Of a stretch of DNA of 64,000 nt, positions 58,374-64,000 are shown one piece after another. Made by a program: the position numbers and the translations under genes. This DNA comes from Nocardia paucivorans NBRC 100373 (GTDB taxonomy: Bacteria; Actinomycetota; Actinomycetes; Mycobacteriales; Mycobacteriaceae). The stretch is from NCBI RefSeq assembly GCF_000308675.1, contig NZ_BAGE01000018.1, forward strand, positions 310,001 through 374,000. Reading direction: 5' to 3'. The number at the start of each line of letters is the position of its first letter. The stretch's first letter is position 1. Below the pieces are notes generated by a model. That model did no database searches. It was not told the DNA's origin and saw nothing but the letters and a program-made list of their open reading frames with translations.

Positions 58374-58745
58374 ATGGCACGTCTGATGGGCGTCGATCTC
58401 CCGCGCGAGAAGCGCATGGAGATCGCGCTGACCTACATCTACGGCATCGGCCGTACCCGCGCGAAGGAGATCCTGGACGCCACCGGCGTGAGCCCGGACC
58501 TGCGCTCGAAGGATCTGTCCGACGACGATCTGACCAAGCTGCGCGATTACATCGAGGCCTCGGAGTTCAAGGTCGAGGGTGACCTGCGCCGCGAGGTGCA
58601 GGCCGATATCCGCCGCAAGATCGAGATCGGCTGCTACCAGGGTCTGCGCCACCGTCGTGGCCTGCCCGTGCGCGGCCAGCGCACCAAGACCAACGCGCGC
58701 ACCCGCAAGGGCCCCAAGCGCACCGTCGCCGGCAAGAAGAAGTAG
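58374..58745 (+). CDS. rpsM: 30S ribosomal protein S13
   Basis: The 123-residue protein starts [19 protein letters not shown] and contains the [11 protein letters not shown] helix-hairpin-helix and the C-terminal [18 protein letters not shown] tail, all typical. S13 lies in the head of the small subunit, contacting L5 and P-site tRNA. A 193-nt spacer after rpmJ holds a TTCGGG/CCCGAA stem (58262-58277). AAGGA precedes the start. Confidence 0.98.
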   Translation: MARLMGVDLPREKRMEIALTYIYGIGRTRAKEILDATGVSPDLRSKDLSDDDLTKLRDYIEASEFKVEGDLRREVQADIRRKIEIGCYQGLRHRRGLPVRGQRTKTNARTRKGPKRTVAGKKK

Positions 58746-58755
58746 GGGATAACCG

Positions 58756-59169
58756 ATGCCTCCCAAGTCCAGGGCCTCCGGCCCCAAGAAGACCCAGAAG
58801 TCGCGCCGCCGGGAGAAGAAGAACGTCCCCCACGGCCACGCGCACATCAAGAGCACGTTCAACAACACGATCGTGTCCATCACCGACCCGTCCGGCAACG
58901 TCATCTCCTGGGCGTCCTCCGGCCATGTCGGTTTCAAGGGCTCGCGCAAGTCGACCCCGTTCGCCGCGCAGCTGGCCGCCGAGAACGCGGCCCGCAAGGC
59001 GCAGGAGAACGGCGTGAAGAAGGTCGACGTGTTCGTCAAGGGCCCCGGTTCGGGCCGCGAAACCGCGATCCGTTCGCTCCAGGCCGCGGGCCTGGAGGTC
59101 GGCACGATCTCCGATGTCACTCCGCAGCCGCACAACGGCTGCCGTCCGCCCAAGCGGCGTCGCGTCTAG
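58756..59169 (+). CDS. rpsK: 30S ribosomal protein S11
   Basis: The 137-residue protein has a basic N-terminus and the conserved [33 protein letters not shown] and [12 protein letters not shown] segments. S11 forms part of the platform near the mRNA exit. It starts 10 nt after rpsM and uses the AGGGGA site that overlaps the rpsM stop. Confidence 0.98.
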   Translation: MPPKSRASGPKKTQKSRRREKKNVPHGHAHIKSTFNNTIVSITDPSGNVISWASSGHVGFKGSRKSTPFAAQLAAENAARKAQENGVKKVDVFVKGPGSGRETAIRSLQAAGLEVGTISDVTPQPHNGCRPPKRRRV

Positions 59170-59190
59170 CGGGAAGGAAGGTAGAGCACA

Positions 59191-59796
59191 ATGGCCCGTT
59201 ACACCGGTCCCATCACCCGCAAATCGCGTCGCCTGCGCGTCGACCTGGTCGGCGGTGACCAGGCATTCGAGCGTCGCCCCTACCCGCCCGGTCAGCACGG
59301 CCGCGCGCGGATCAAGGAGAGCGAGTACCTGCTCCAGCTGCAGGAGAAGCAGAAGGCGCGCTTCACCTACGGCGTGATGGAGAAGCAGTTCAGCCGTTAC
59401 TACGCCGAGGCCCACCGGCAGAAGGGCAAGACCGGCGACAACCTGCTGCGTCTGCTCGAGACCCGGCTGGACAACGTGGTGTACCGCGCCGGTCTGGCGC
59501 GCACCCGTCGGCAGGCCCGCCAGCTGGTGAGCCACGGCCACTTCCTGGTGAACAACAAGAAGGTGGACGTTCCGTCCTACCGCGTGAGCCAGTACGACAT
59601 CATCGATGTCAAGGAGAAGTCGCTGAACACGCTGCCGTTCCAGGTGGCCCGCGAGACCCTGGGCGACCGTCAGGTGCCCGGCTGGCTCCAGGTCATTCCG
59701 GGGCGGCTGCGGATCCTGGTCCACCAGGAGCCCGAGCGCGCTCAGATCGATGTGCCGCTGCAGGAACAGCTGATCGTCGAGTACTACTCGAAGTAA
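59191..59796 (+). CDS. rpsD: 30S ribosomal protein S4
   Basis: The 201-residue protein contains an S4 RNA-binding domain (RLDNVVYRAGLARTRRQARQ, GHFLVNNKKVDVPSYRV) and the PGQHGRARIKESEY segment. It is the short Zn-independent form, lacking N-terminal cysteines. S4 nucleates 30S assembly and in Escherichia coli represses the alpha operon. GGAAGGAAGG precedes the ATG. A 14-bp stem-loop follows before rpoA. Confidence 0.98.
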   Translation: MARYTGPITRKSRRLRVDLVGGDQAFERRPYPPGQHGRARIKESEYLLQLQEKQKARFTYGVMEKQFSRYYAEAHRQKGKTGDNLLRLLETRLDNVVYRAGLARTRRQARQLVSHGHFLVNNKKVDVPSYRVSQYDIIDVKEKSLNTLPFQVARETLGDRQVPGWLQVIPGRLRILVHQEPERAQIDVPLQEQLIVEYYSK

Positions 59797-59811
59797 TCGG
59801 CTGTGCCGCTG

Positions 59812-59844
59812 GTGCGTGACCATCCGGCTCGGATGGTCACGCAC
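59812..59844 (+). promoter_or_regulatory. 14-bp perfect stem-loop between rpsD and rpoA
   Basis: GTGCGTGACCATCC and GGATGGTCACGCAC form a perfect 14-bp stem with a GGCTC loop. No T-tract follows, and rpoA with a strong AAAGGAGG site starts 54 nt later. It may be an attenuator or RNase site setting the rpsD:rpoA ratio. Confidence 0.65.
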
Positions 59845-59897
59845 AACCCCTAGACGAGGCGTCAAATAGCGGGCGCCCATAAAGGAGGATGATCCAC

Positions 59898-60956
59898 ATG
59901 CTGATTTCCCAGCGTCCGACGCTGACCGAAGAGGTCATCGCCGAGAACCGCTCGAAGTTCACCATCGAGCCCCTCGAGCCCGGTTTCGGCTACACCCTCG
60001 GCAATTCACTGCGGCGCACCCTGCTGTCCTCGATTCCGGGGGCGGCGGTGACCAGCATCCGCATCGACGGTGTCCTGCACGAGTTCACCACCGTGCCCGG
60101 CGTGAAGGAGGATGTCACCGACATCATCCTGAACCTCAAGGGTCTGGTCGTGTCCTCGGAGGAGGACGAGCCGGTCACCATGTACCTGCGCAAGCAGGGT
60201 CCCGGCGTCGTCACCGCCGGCGATATCGTGCCGCCGGCCGGTGTGGTGGTGCACAACCCCGATATGCACATCGCCACCCTGAACGACAAGGGCAAGCTCG
60301 AGATCGAGCTCGTCGTCGAGCGCGGTCGCGGTTATGTTCCGGCGGTGCAGAACAAGGCCGCCGGCGCGGAAATCGGCCGGATCCCGGTGGATTCGATCTA
60401 CTCTCCGGTGCTCAAGGTGACCTACAAGGTGGAGGCCACCCGCGTCGAGCAGCGCACCGACTTCGATCGGCTCATCCTGGACGTGGAGACCAAGAACTCC
60501 ATCAGCGCGCGGGACGCGCTCGCTTCGGCGGGCAAGACCCTGGTCGAGCTGTTCGGCCTGGCCCGTGAACTGAACGTCGAGGCCGAGGGCATCGAGATCG
60601 GCCCCTCGCCGGCCGAGGCGGATCACATCGCCTCCTTCGGTCTGCCGATCGAGGATCTGGATCTGACCGTGCGGTCCTACAACTGCCTCAAGCGCGAGGG
60701 TGTGCACACCGTCGGCGAGCTGGTGGCCCGGACCGAATCGGATCTGCTGGACATCCGTAACTTCGGCCAGAAGTCCATCGACGAGGTCAAGGTCAAGCTG
60801 CACGCCCTCGGCCTCTCGCTCAAGGACAGCCCGGCGTCGTTCGATCCGTCCAGCGTGGTCGGCTACGACGCGAGCACCGGGACCTGGTCGGACAGCGGCA
60901 CTTTCAGCGACAACGACGGTGGCGAGCAGGACTACGCCGAAACCGAACAGCTCTAG
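59898..60956 (+). CDS. rpoA: DNA-directed RNA polymerase subunit alpha
   Basis: The 352-residue protein has the alpha-NTD (about 1-230) with the [20 protein letters not shown] assembly motif, and the alpha-CTD (about 245-320) with [20 protein letters not shown] and [17 protein letters not shown] at 59898 is chosen over ATG 59889 because the AAAGGAGG site ends at 59888, leaving no spacing for the upstream codon and 9 nt for this one. Length is normal for actinobacteria, with an acidic tail. Confidence 0.98.
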   Translation: MLISQRPTLTEEVIAENRSKFTIEPLEPGFGYTLGNSLRRTLLSSIPGAAVTSIRIDGVLHEFTTVPGVKEDVTDIILNLKGLVVSSEEDEPVTMYLRKQGPGVVTAGDIVPPAGVVVHNPDMHIATLNDKGKLEIELVVERGRGYVPAVQNKAAGAEIGRIPVDSIYSPVLKVTYKVEATRVEQRTDFDRLILDVETKNSISARDALASAGKTLVELFGLARELNVEAEGIEIGPSPAEADHIASFGLPIEDLDLTVRSYNCLKREGVHTVGELVARTESDLLDIRNFGQKSIDEVKVKLHALGLSLKDSPASFDPSSVVGYDASTGTWSDSGTFSDNDGGEQDYAETEQL

Positions 60957-60961
60957 GCCGA

Positions 60962-60981
60962 TCCGGGGCGGGCGCCCCGGA
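60962..60981 (+). promoter_or_regulatory. Stem-loop between rpoA and rplQ
   Basis: TCCGGGGC and GCCCCGGA form an 8-bp stem around a 4-nt loop, placed 6 nt after the rpoA stop and before the rplQ ribosome site (AAGGAG). It has no T-tract. Confidence 0.5.
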
Positions 60982-61008
60982 GACGGCCTCTCATAAGGAG
61001 ATTCAACA

Positions 61009-61554
61009 ATGCCCAAGCCCAAGAAGGGTGCCCGCTTCGGCGGGTCGGCGTCGCACCAGAAGGCGATCTTCGCCAATCTGGCCACGGCGCTCTTCGAGCA
61101 CGGTCGGATCACGACCACCGAGGCCAAGGCCAAGGCGCTGCGCCCCTACGCCGAGAAGCTGGTCACCAAGGCCAAGGCCGGCACCCTGGCCGACCGCCGC
61201 GAGGTGCTCAAGGTGATCCGGAACAAGGACGTCGTGCACAGTCTCTTCGCCGAGATCGGGCCCTCGTTCGAAGGCCGCGAAGGTGGCTACACCCGGATCA
61301 TCAAGACCCTGCCGCGTAAGGGCGACAACGCCCCGATGGCGATCATCGAGCTGGTCCGGGAGAAGACCGTGACCAACGAGGCCGATCGCGCCCGTCGGGT
61401 CGCCGCCTCGAAGAAGGCCGAGGCCCCCGCCGCCGAAGCCACCGAGGAGAAGGCCGAGGTCGCCGAGGCTCCGGCCGCGGAGGACGCCGAGGCCACCGCG
61501 GACCAGGCCACCGAAGAAAAGGCCACCGAAGAAAAGGCCGACGACAAGGCGTAG
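61009..61554 (+). CDS. rplQ: 50S ribosomal protein L17
   Basis: The 181-residue protein has the L17 core ([47 protein letters not shown]) to about residue 125. An Ala/Glu/Lys-rich tail of about 55 residues with ATEEKAT repeats follows, an extension common in high-GC actinobacteria. L17 lies near the peptide exit tunnel. It is preceded by AAGGAG. Confidence 0.97.
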   Translation: MPKPKKGARFGGSASHQKAIFANLATALFEHGRITTTEAKAKALRPYAEKLVTKAKAGTLADRREVLKVIRNKDVVHSLFAEIGPSFEGREGGYTRIIKTLPRKGDNAPMAIIELVREKTVTNEADRARRVAASKKAEAPAAEATEEKAEVAEAPAAEDAEATADQATEEKATEEKADDKA

Positions 61555-61576
61555 TCGTCGCCTCATCGAGCAGGAG

Positions 61577-61620
61577 CCGACCCGTGGATCCGCCGGTGCT
61601 TCCGGCGGTCGACGGGTCGG
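61577..61620 (+). terminator. Long stem-loop after rplQ
   Basis: An outer 9-bp stem (CCGACCCGT/ACGGGTCGG) and inner 7-bp stem (CCGCCGG/CCGGCGG) are joined by a small internal loop. It starts 23 nt after the rplQ stop. No T-tract follows, but the size suggests the end of the ribosomal block or an mRNA 3' protector. Confidence 0.55.
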
Positions 61621-61760
61621 ACCCTCCAGGACGGTCGACCTCATGGTGGGCTCGCTCCGGTTCCGGACCGTTCGCAGCGAATTCACGTCGACGGATTCGT
61701 ATGGCGGAAGGACCCGGGCGGCCCTGCCGGCGCCGCCGCTGGTGGCTCGATCGAAGACAA

Positions 61761-61794
61761 CGAGCCCGCCGCCCGCTCAGGGTGGGCGGGCTCG
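61761..61794 (+). terminator. Strong hairpin just upstream of truA
   Basis: CGAGCCCGCC and GGCGGGCTCG form a 10-bp stem with further CCC/GGG pairing in the loop, followed by TCCGGTTTC. It ends 24 nt before the truA GTG. The 206-nt stretch between rplQ and this hairpin shows no gene. Confidence 0.65.
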
Positions 61795-61818
61795 TCCGGT
61801 TTCGGGAGGAGTTGTCTG

Positions 61819-62760
61819 GTGAGCGTGTACGAATCGGCGGGGGCCCGACCGTCGGATCCCGCGGATACATCCGCGACAACGGCCGAGGTGGGCACGGCCG
61901 GTTCGTCGGCGGAGCAGGGGCCCACCCGGCGGATGCGGTTGGATATCGGCTATGACGGCACCGATTTCCAGGGCTGGGCCCGGCAGCCCGGCCACCGCAC
62001 CGTTCAGGGCGTGCTGGAGGAGTCGCTGGGCAAGGTGTTGCGGCAACCGGTGCAGTTGACCGTCGCGGGGCGCACCGACGCGGGCGTGCACGCCGAAGGC
62101 CAGGTCGCGCATTTCGATACCACCGCCGAGATCGATTCGGACGCGCTGATCCGCCGTATGGCGAAGTTCCTGCCCAAGGATGTGCGCATTACCGGTATCC
62201 GCCCGGTGCCCGCGGAATTCGACGCCCGTTTCTCGGCGATTCGTCGCCACTACGTCTATCGCCTCACCACCGCCCCCTACGGCTCCGACCCGCTGTCGGC
62301 CCGTAGTGTCGTCGGTTGCCGGGAGGTCGATCTGGATGCCATGCGCGCCGCCTCCCGGAAGTTGTTGGGGCTACACGACTTCGCCGCCTTCTGTCGCCGT
62401 CGTGAGGGTGCCACCACCATTCGGGAACTACAGCGCTACGACTGGGTGCGCACCGGATATCGACTGGACGCCTATGTGAGCGCGGACGCGTTCTGCTGGT
62501 CGATGGTGCGCAGTCTGGTGGGTGCGGTACTCGCCGTGGGGCAGGGCCGGCGCTCCCCGGAATGGGTGGCGGAGCTACTCACCCAGCGGCAGCGATCGAG
62601 TTCGGTCACGGTCGCGCCGGCACACGGTCTCAGTCTGATCGCCGTGGACTATCCGGCCGAATCCGAGCTGGCCGCGCGGAACGCGCAAACCAGGGAAACC
62701 CGTTCGGCGGATGCGGTGGTGGATGGCTGCTGTGGCGGTTCGGGCGGCGATTCGGAATAG
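61819..62760 (+). CDS. truA: tRNA pseudouridine(38-40) synthase TruA
   Basis: The 313-residue protein contains the [19 protein letters not shown] start of the fold, the catalytic Asp87 in GRTDAGVHA, and a C-terminal [17 protein letters not shown] segment, all typical of TruA. It isomerises uridines 38-40 in tRNA anticodon arms. The GTG at 61819 has a GGAGGAG site 9 nt upstream. The first 38 residues are Ala/Ser/Thr/Asp-rich and outside the family fold, so an ATG at 61933 is an alternative, though its ribosome site is weak. It follows rplQ, the usual actinobacterial order. Confidence 0.95.
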   Translation: MSVYESAGARPSDPADTSATTAEVGTAGSSAEQGPTRRMRLDIGYDGTDFQGWARQPGHRTVQGVLEESLGKVLRQPVQLTVAGRTDAGVHAEGQVAHFDTTAEIDSDALIRRMAKFLPKDVRITGIRPVPAEFDARFSAIRRHYVYRLTTAPYGSDPLSARSVVGCREVDLDAMRAASRKLLGLHDFAAFCRRREGATTIRELQRYDWVRTGYRLDAYVSADAFCWSMVRSLVGAVLAVGQGRRSPEWVAELLTQRQRSSSVTVAPAHGLSLIAVDYPAESELAARNAQTRETRSADAVVDGCCGGSGGDSE

Positions 62761-62848
62761 CCCGCGTGCCAAGCGTGGCCGCGCGCGATAACGGCAATAG
62801 GGTCGGCCCCGCGGGAACAGATCACCGACGACGAAGGTTGGGGCAGAT

Positions 62849-63676
62849 ATGACGATTGATTTCGGACGCTACGGTGTATGGCGGTACTACAAGTCGTTCA
62901 CTCCCGAAGCGGCCGGCGAGCTGGAGCGACTCGGGTACGGCGCGCTGTGGCTCGGCGGTTCCCCGCCGTCGGATCTGCCGGTGGTGGAAGATCTGTTGGC
63001 CGCCACCGAGAATCTGAAGGTCGGCACCAGCATTGTCAATGTCTGGACGGCTCCCGCCCGAGAGGTGGCCGAGTCCTTCCACCGTGTCGAAGGACGCTTC
63101 CCCGGCCGGTTCCTGCTGGGTATCGGTATCGGCCACCCCGAGTCCAACGCACCCTATCGCTCCCCGTACGAAACGCTGGTCGAATATCTCGACGAATTGG
63201 ACGAGGCCGGGGTGCCGGTGGCGAGTCGCGCTCTGGCGGCGCTCGGGCCGAAAGTGTTGAAACTGGCCGCCGATCGCACGGCCGGCGCCCTGCCCTATCT
63301 GACCACCCCGGAACACACCGCTCAGGCCCGGAAGATCGTCGGCGACGCTCTGCTGGTGCCCGAACAGAAGCTGGTTCTGGACACCGACCCCGAGCGGGCG
63401 CGGGCGACCGGCCGCAAGGTTGTCGAAATGTATCTCGGCCTGCGCAACTACACGAGCAATCTGCGCCGGCTCGGTTACACCGACGACGATATCGCCAAAC
63501 CGGGTAGCGACCGGCTACTGGACGCCCTTGCCGTGCACGGTACGGCCGAGCAGATCGCCGAGCAGGTGCGCGCCCATATCGAGGCGGGCGCGGATCATCT
63601 CGCTCTGCAGCCCTTGGATGAGGATTATCTGGCCACCTTGCGCGCTCTGGCGCCTTTGCTGACCCGGCAGGACTGA
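62849..63676 (+). CDS. LLM-class F420-type oxidoreductase
   Basis: The 275-residue TIM-barrel protein starts with YGVWRYYKSFTPEAAGELE. It has the LLM motifs LGYGALWLGG, LKVGTSIVNVW and FLLGIGIGHPES (loop before the PYRSPYETL helix), and ends with HIEAGADHLALQPL. These place it in the luciferase-like monooxygenase family, mostly F420-dependent in actinobacteria. The substrate is unknown. In Mycobacterium tuberculosis a gene of this family lies beside infA; here it is on the truA side. Convergent with csoR. Confidence 0.88.
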   Translation: MTIDFGRYGVWRYYKSFTPEAAGELERLGYGALWLGGSPPSDLPVVEDLLAATENLKVGTSIVNVWTAPAREVAESFHRVEGRFPGRFLLGIGIGHPESNAPYRSPYETLVEYLDELDEAGVPVASRALAALGPKVLKLAADRTAGALPYLTTPEHTAQARKIVGDALLVPEQKLVLDTDPERARATGRKVVEMYLGLRNYTSNLRRLGYTDDDIAKPGSDRLLDALAVHGTAEQIAEQVRAHIEAGADHLALQPLDEDYLATLRALAPLLTRQD

Positions 63677-63683
63677 CGGCGAA

Positions 63684-63706
63684 CGCCCCGGGACGTACCC
63701 GGGGCG
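63684..63706. terminator. Bidirectional terminator between LLM oxidoreductase and csoR
   Basis: CGCCCCGGG and CCCGGGGCG form a 9-bp stem with loop ACGTA in the 33-bp gap between two convergent stops. Confidence 0.8.
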
Positions 63707-63709
63707 CCC

Positions 63710-64000
63710 TCAGGAACGAACCAGCCGCGCAATGGCGTCGGTGGCCTCTTTGAGCTTGGCCTCGGCCTCCGGGCCGCCGGCGATCGCCGCGTTCACCACA
63801 CAGTGGCCGATATGGTCTTCGAGCAGGCCCATGGCCACCGCCTGTAGTGCCTTGGTCATGGCGGAGACCTGGGTCAGGATATCGATGCAGTACTTCTCCT
63901 CCTCGACCATGCGCTGCAGGCCGCGGGCCTGACCCTCGATGCGGCGCAGTCGTTTGAGGTAGTCGTCCTTGGCGGTGATGTAGCCGTGACCGGCGGGCCG
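63710..64000 (-). CDS. csoR: CsoR-family metal-sensing repressor, N-terminus outside window
   Basis: The visible 96 residues are open to the window edge; the ATG at 63908-63910 is internal because family sequence (GYITAKDDYLKRLRRIEGQARGL) precedes it. The all-helical CsoR/RcnR fold is evident. Cu(I) ligands are visible as the Cys of EKYCIDILTQ and the His and Cys of HIGHCVVNA, the C-H-C set of copper sensors. Such repressors release DNA on binding Cu(I) and control copper export. No copper transporter is in view; it may lie beyond the edge. Confidence 0.88.
   Translation of the reverse strand, partial: RPAGHGYITAKDDYLKRLRRIEGQARGLQRMVEEEKYCIDILTQVSAMTKALQAVAMGLLEDHIGHCVVNAAIAGGPEAEAKLKEATDAIARLVRS

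Overview
The window is high-GC DNA with many GTG and TTG starts. It carries a complete mycobacterial-type ESX (type VII secretion) core and an infA-rpmJ-rpsM-rpsK-rpsD-rpoA-rplQ-truA block, which points to a mycolic-acid actinobacterium, most likely Nocardia or a close relative. No tRNA, rRNA, CRISPR array or transposase was recognised.

Bases 1-31509 are one uninterrupted plus-strand reading frame, still open at the left edge, so the protein is longer than the 10,502 residues visible here. By eye it is a chain of recognisable modules joined by low-complexity linkers: about ten LacI-type helix-turn-helix (HTH) units, a sigma-region-4-like unit, several papain-fold toxin/deamidase-like domains with Cys-Gly-Pro and a downstream His, two HATPase/anti-sigma-like domains, an HExxH metallopeptidase and a second metal-site candidate, a complete D-aminoacylase-type amidohydrolase, a three-copy private module, a second LacI-type HTH cluster, a Sfp/EntD-type phosphopantetheinyl transferase, a sigma-like segment and three GntR-type winged helices at the C-terminus. 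This is the most unusual object in the window.

Bases 31984-57417 form an ESX locus. A minus-strand operon (17-codon leader ORF, a 681-aa WXG-containing substrate, espG) diverges from a plus-strand run: EspD-like, YbaB/EspL-like, EspC-like, EspA/E-like, PE, PPE, a second espG, and two WXG100 genes. The machine genes follow: eccE(-), eccB(+), eccA(-), eccD, mycP, eccC(+). A GntR-GNAT pair, a DUF4254-like gene and a proline-rich EspI-like ATPase lie between eccC and infA. EccA, EccE, EspG and PE/PPE argue against an ESX-4 identity. The EspA/C/D-, EspL- and EspI-like genes make it ESX-1-like in accessory content. Likely workflow: EspG chaperones escort PE/PPE-type substrates, EccC and EccB/D/E form the membrane channel, MycP is the associated protease, and EccA and the EspI-like ATPase act from the cytosol.

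Bases 57549-62760 hold the translation/transcription block, with strong stem-loops in several spacers (infA-rpmJ, rpsD-rpoA, rpoA-rplQ, rplQ-truA). An F420-type LLM oxidoreductase and the first part of a CsoR-type copper-sensor gene, convergent around a terminator, close the window.
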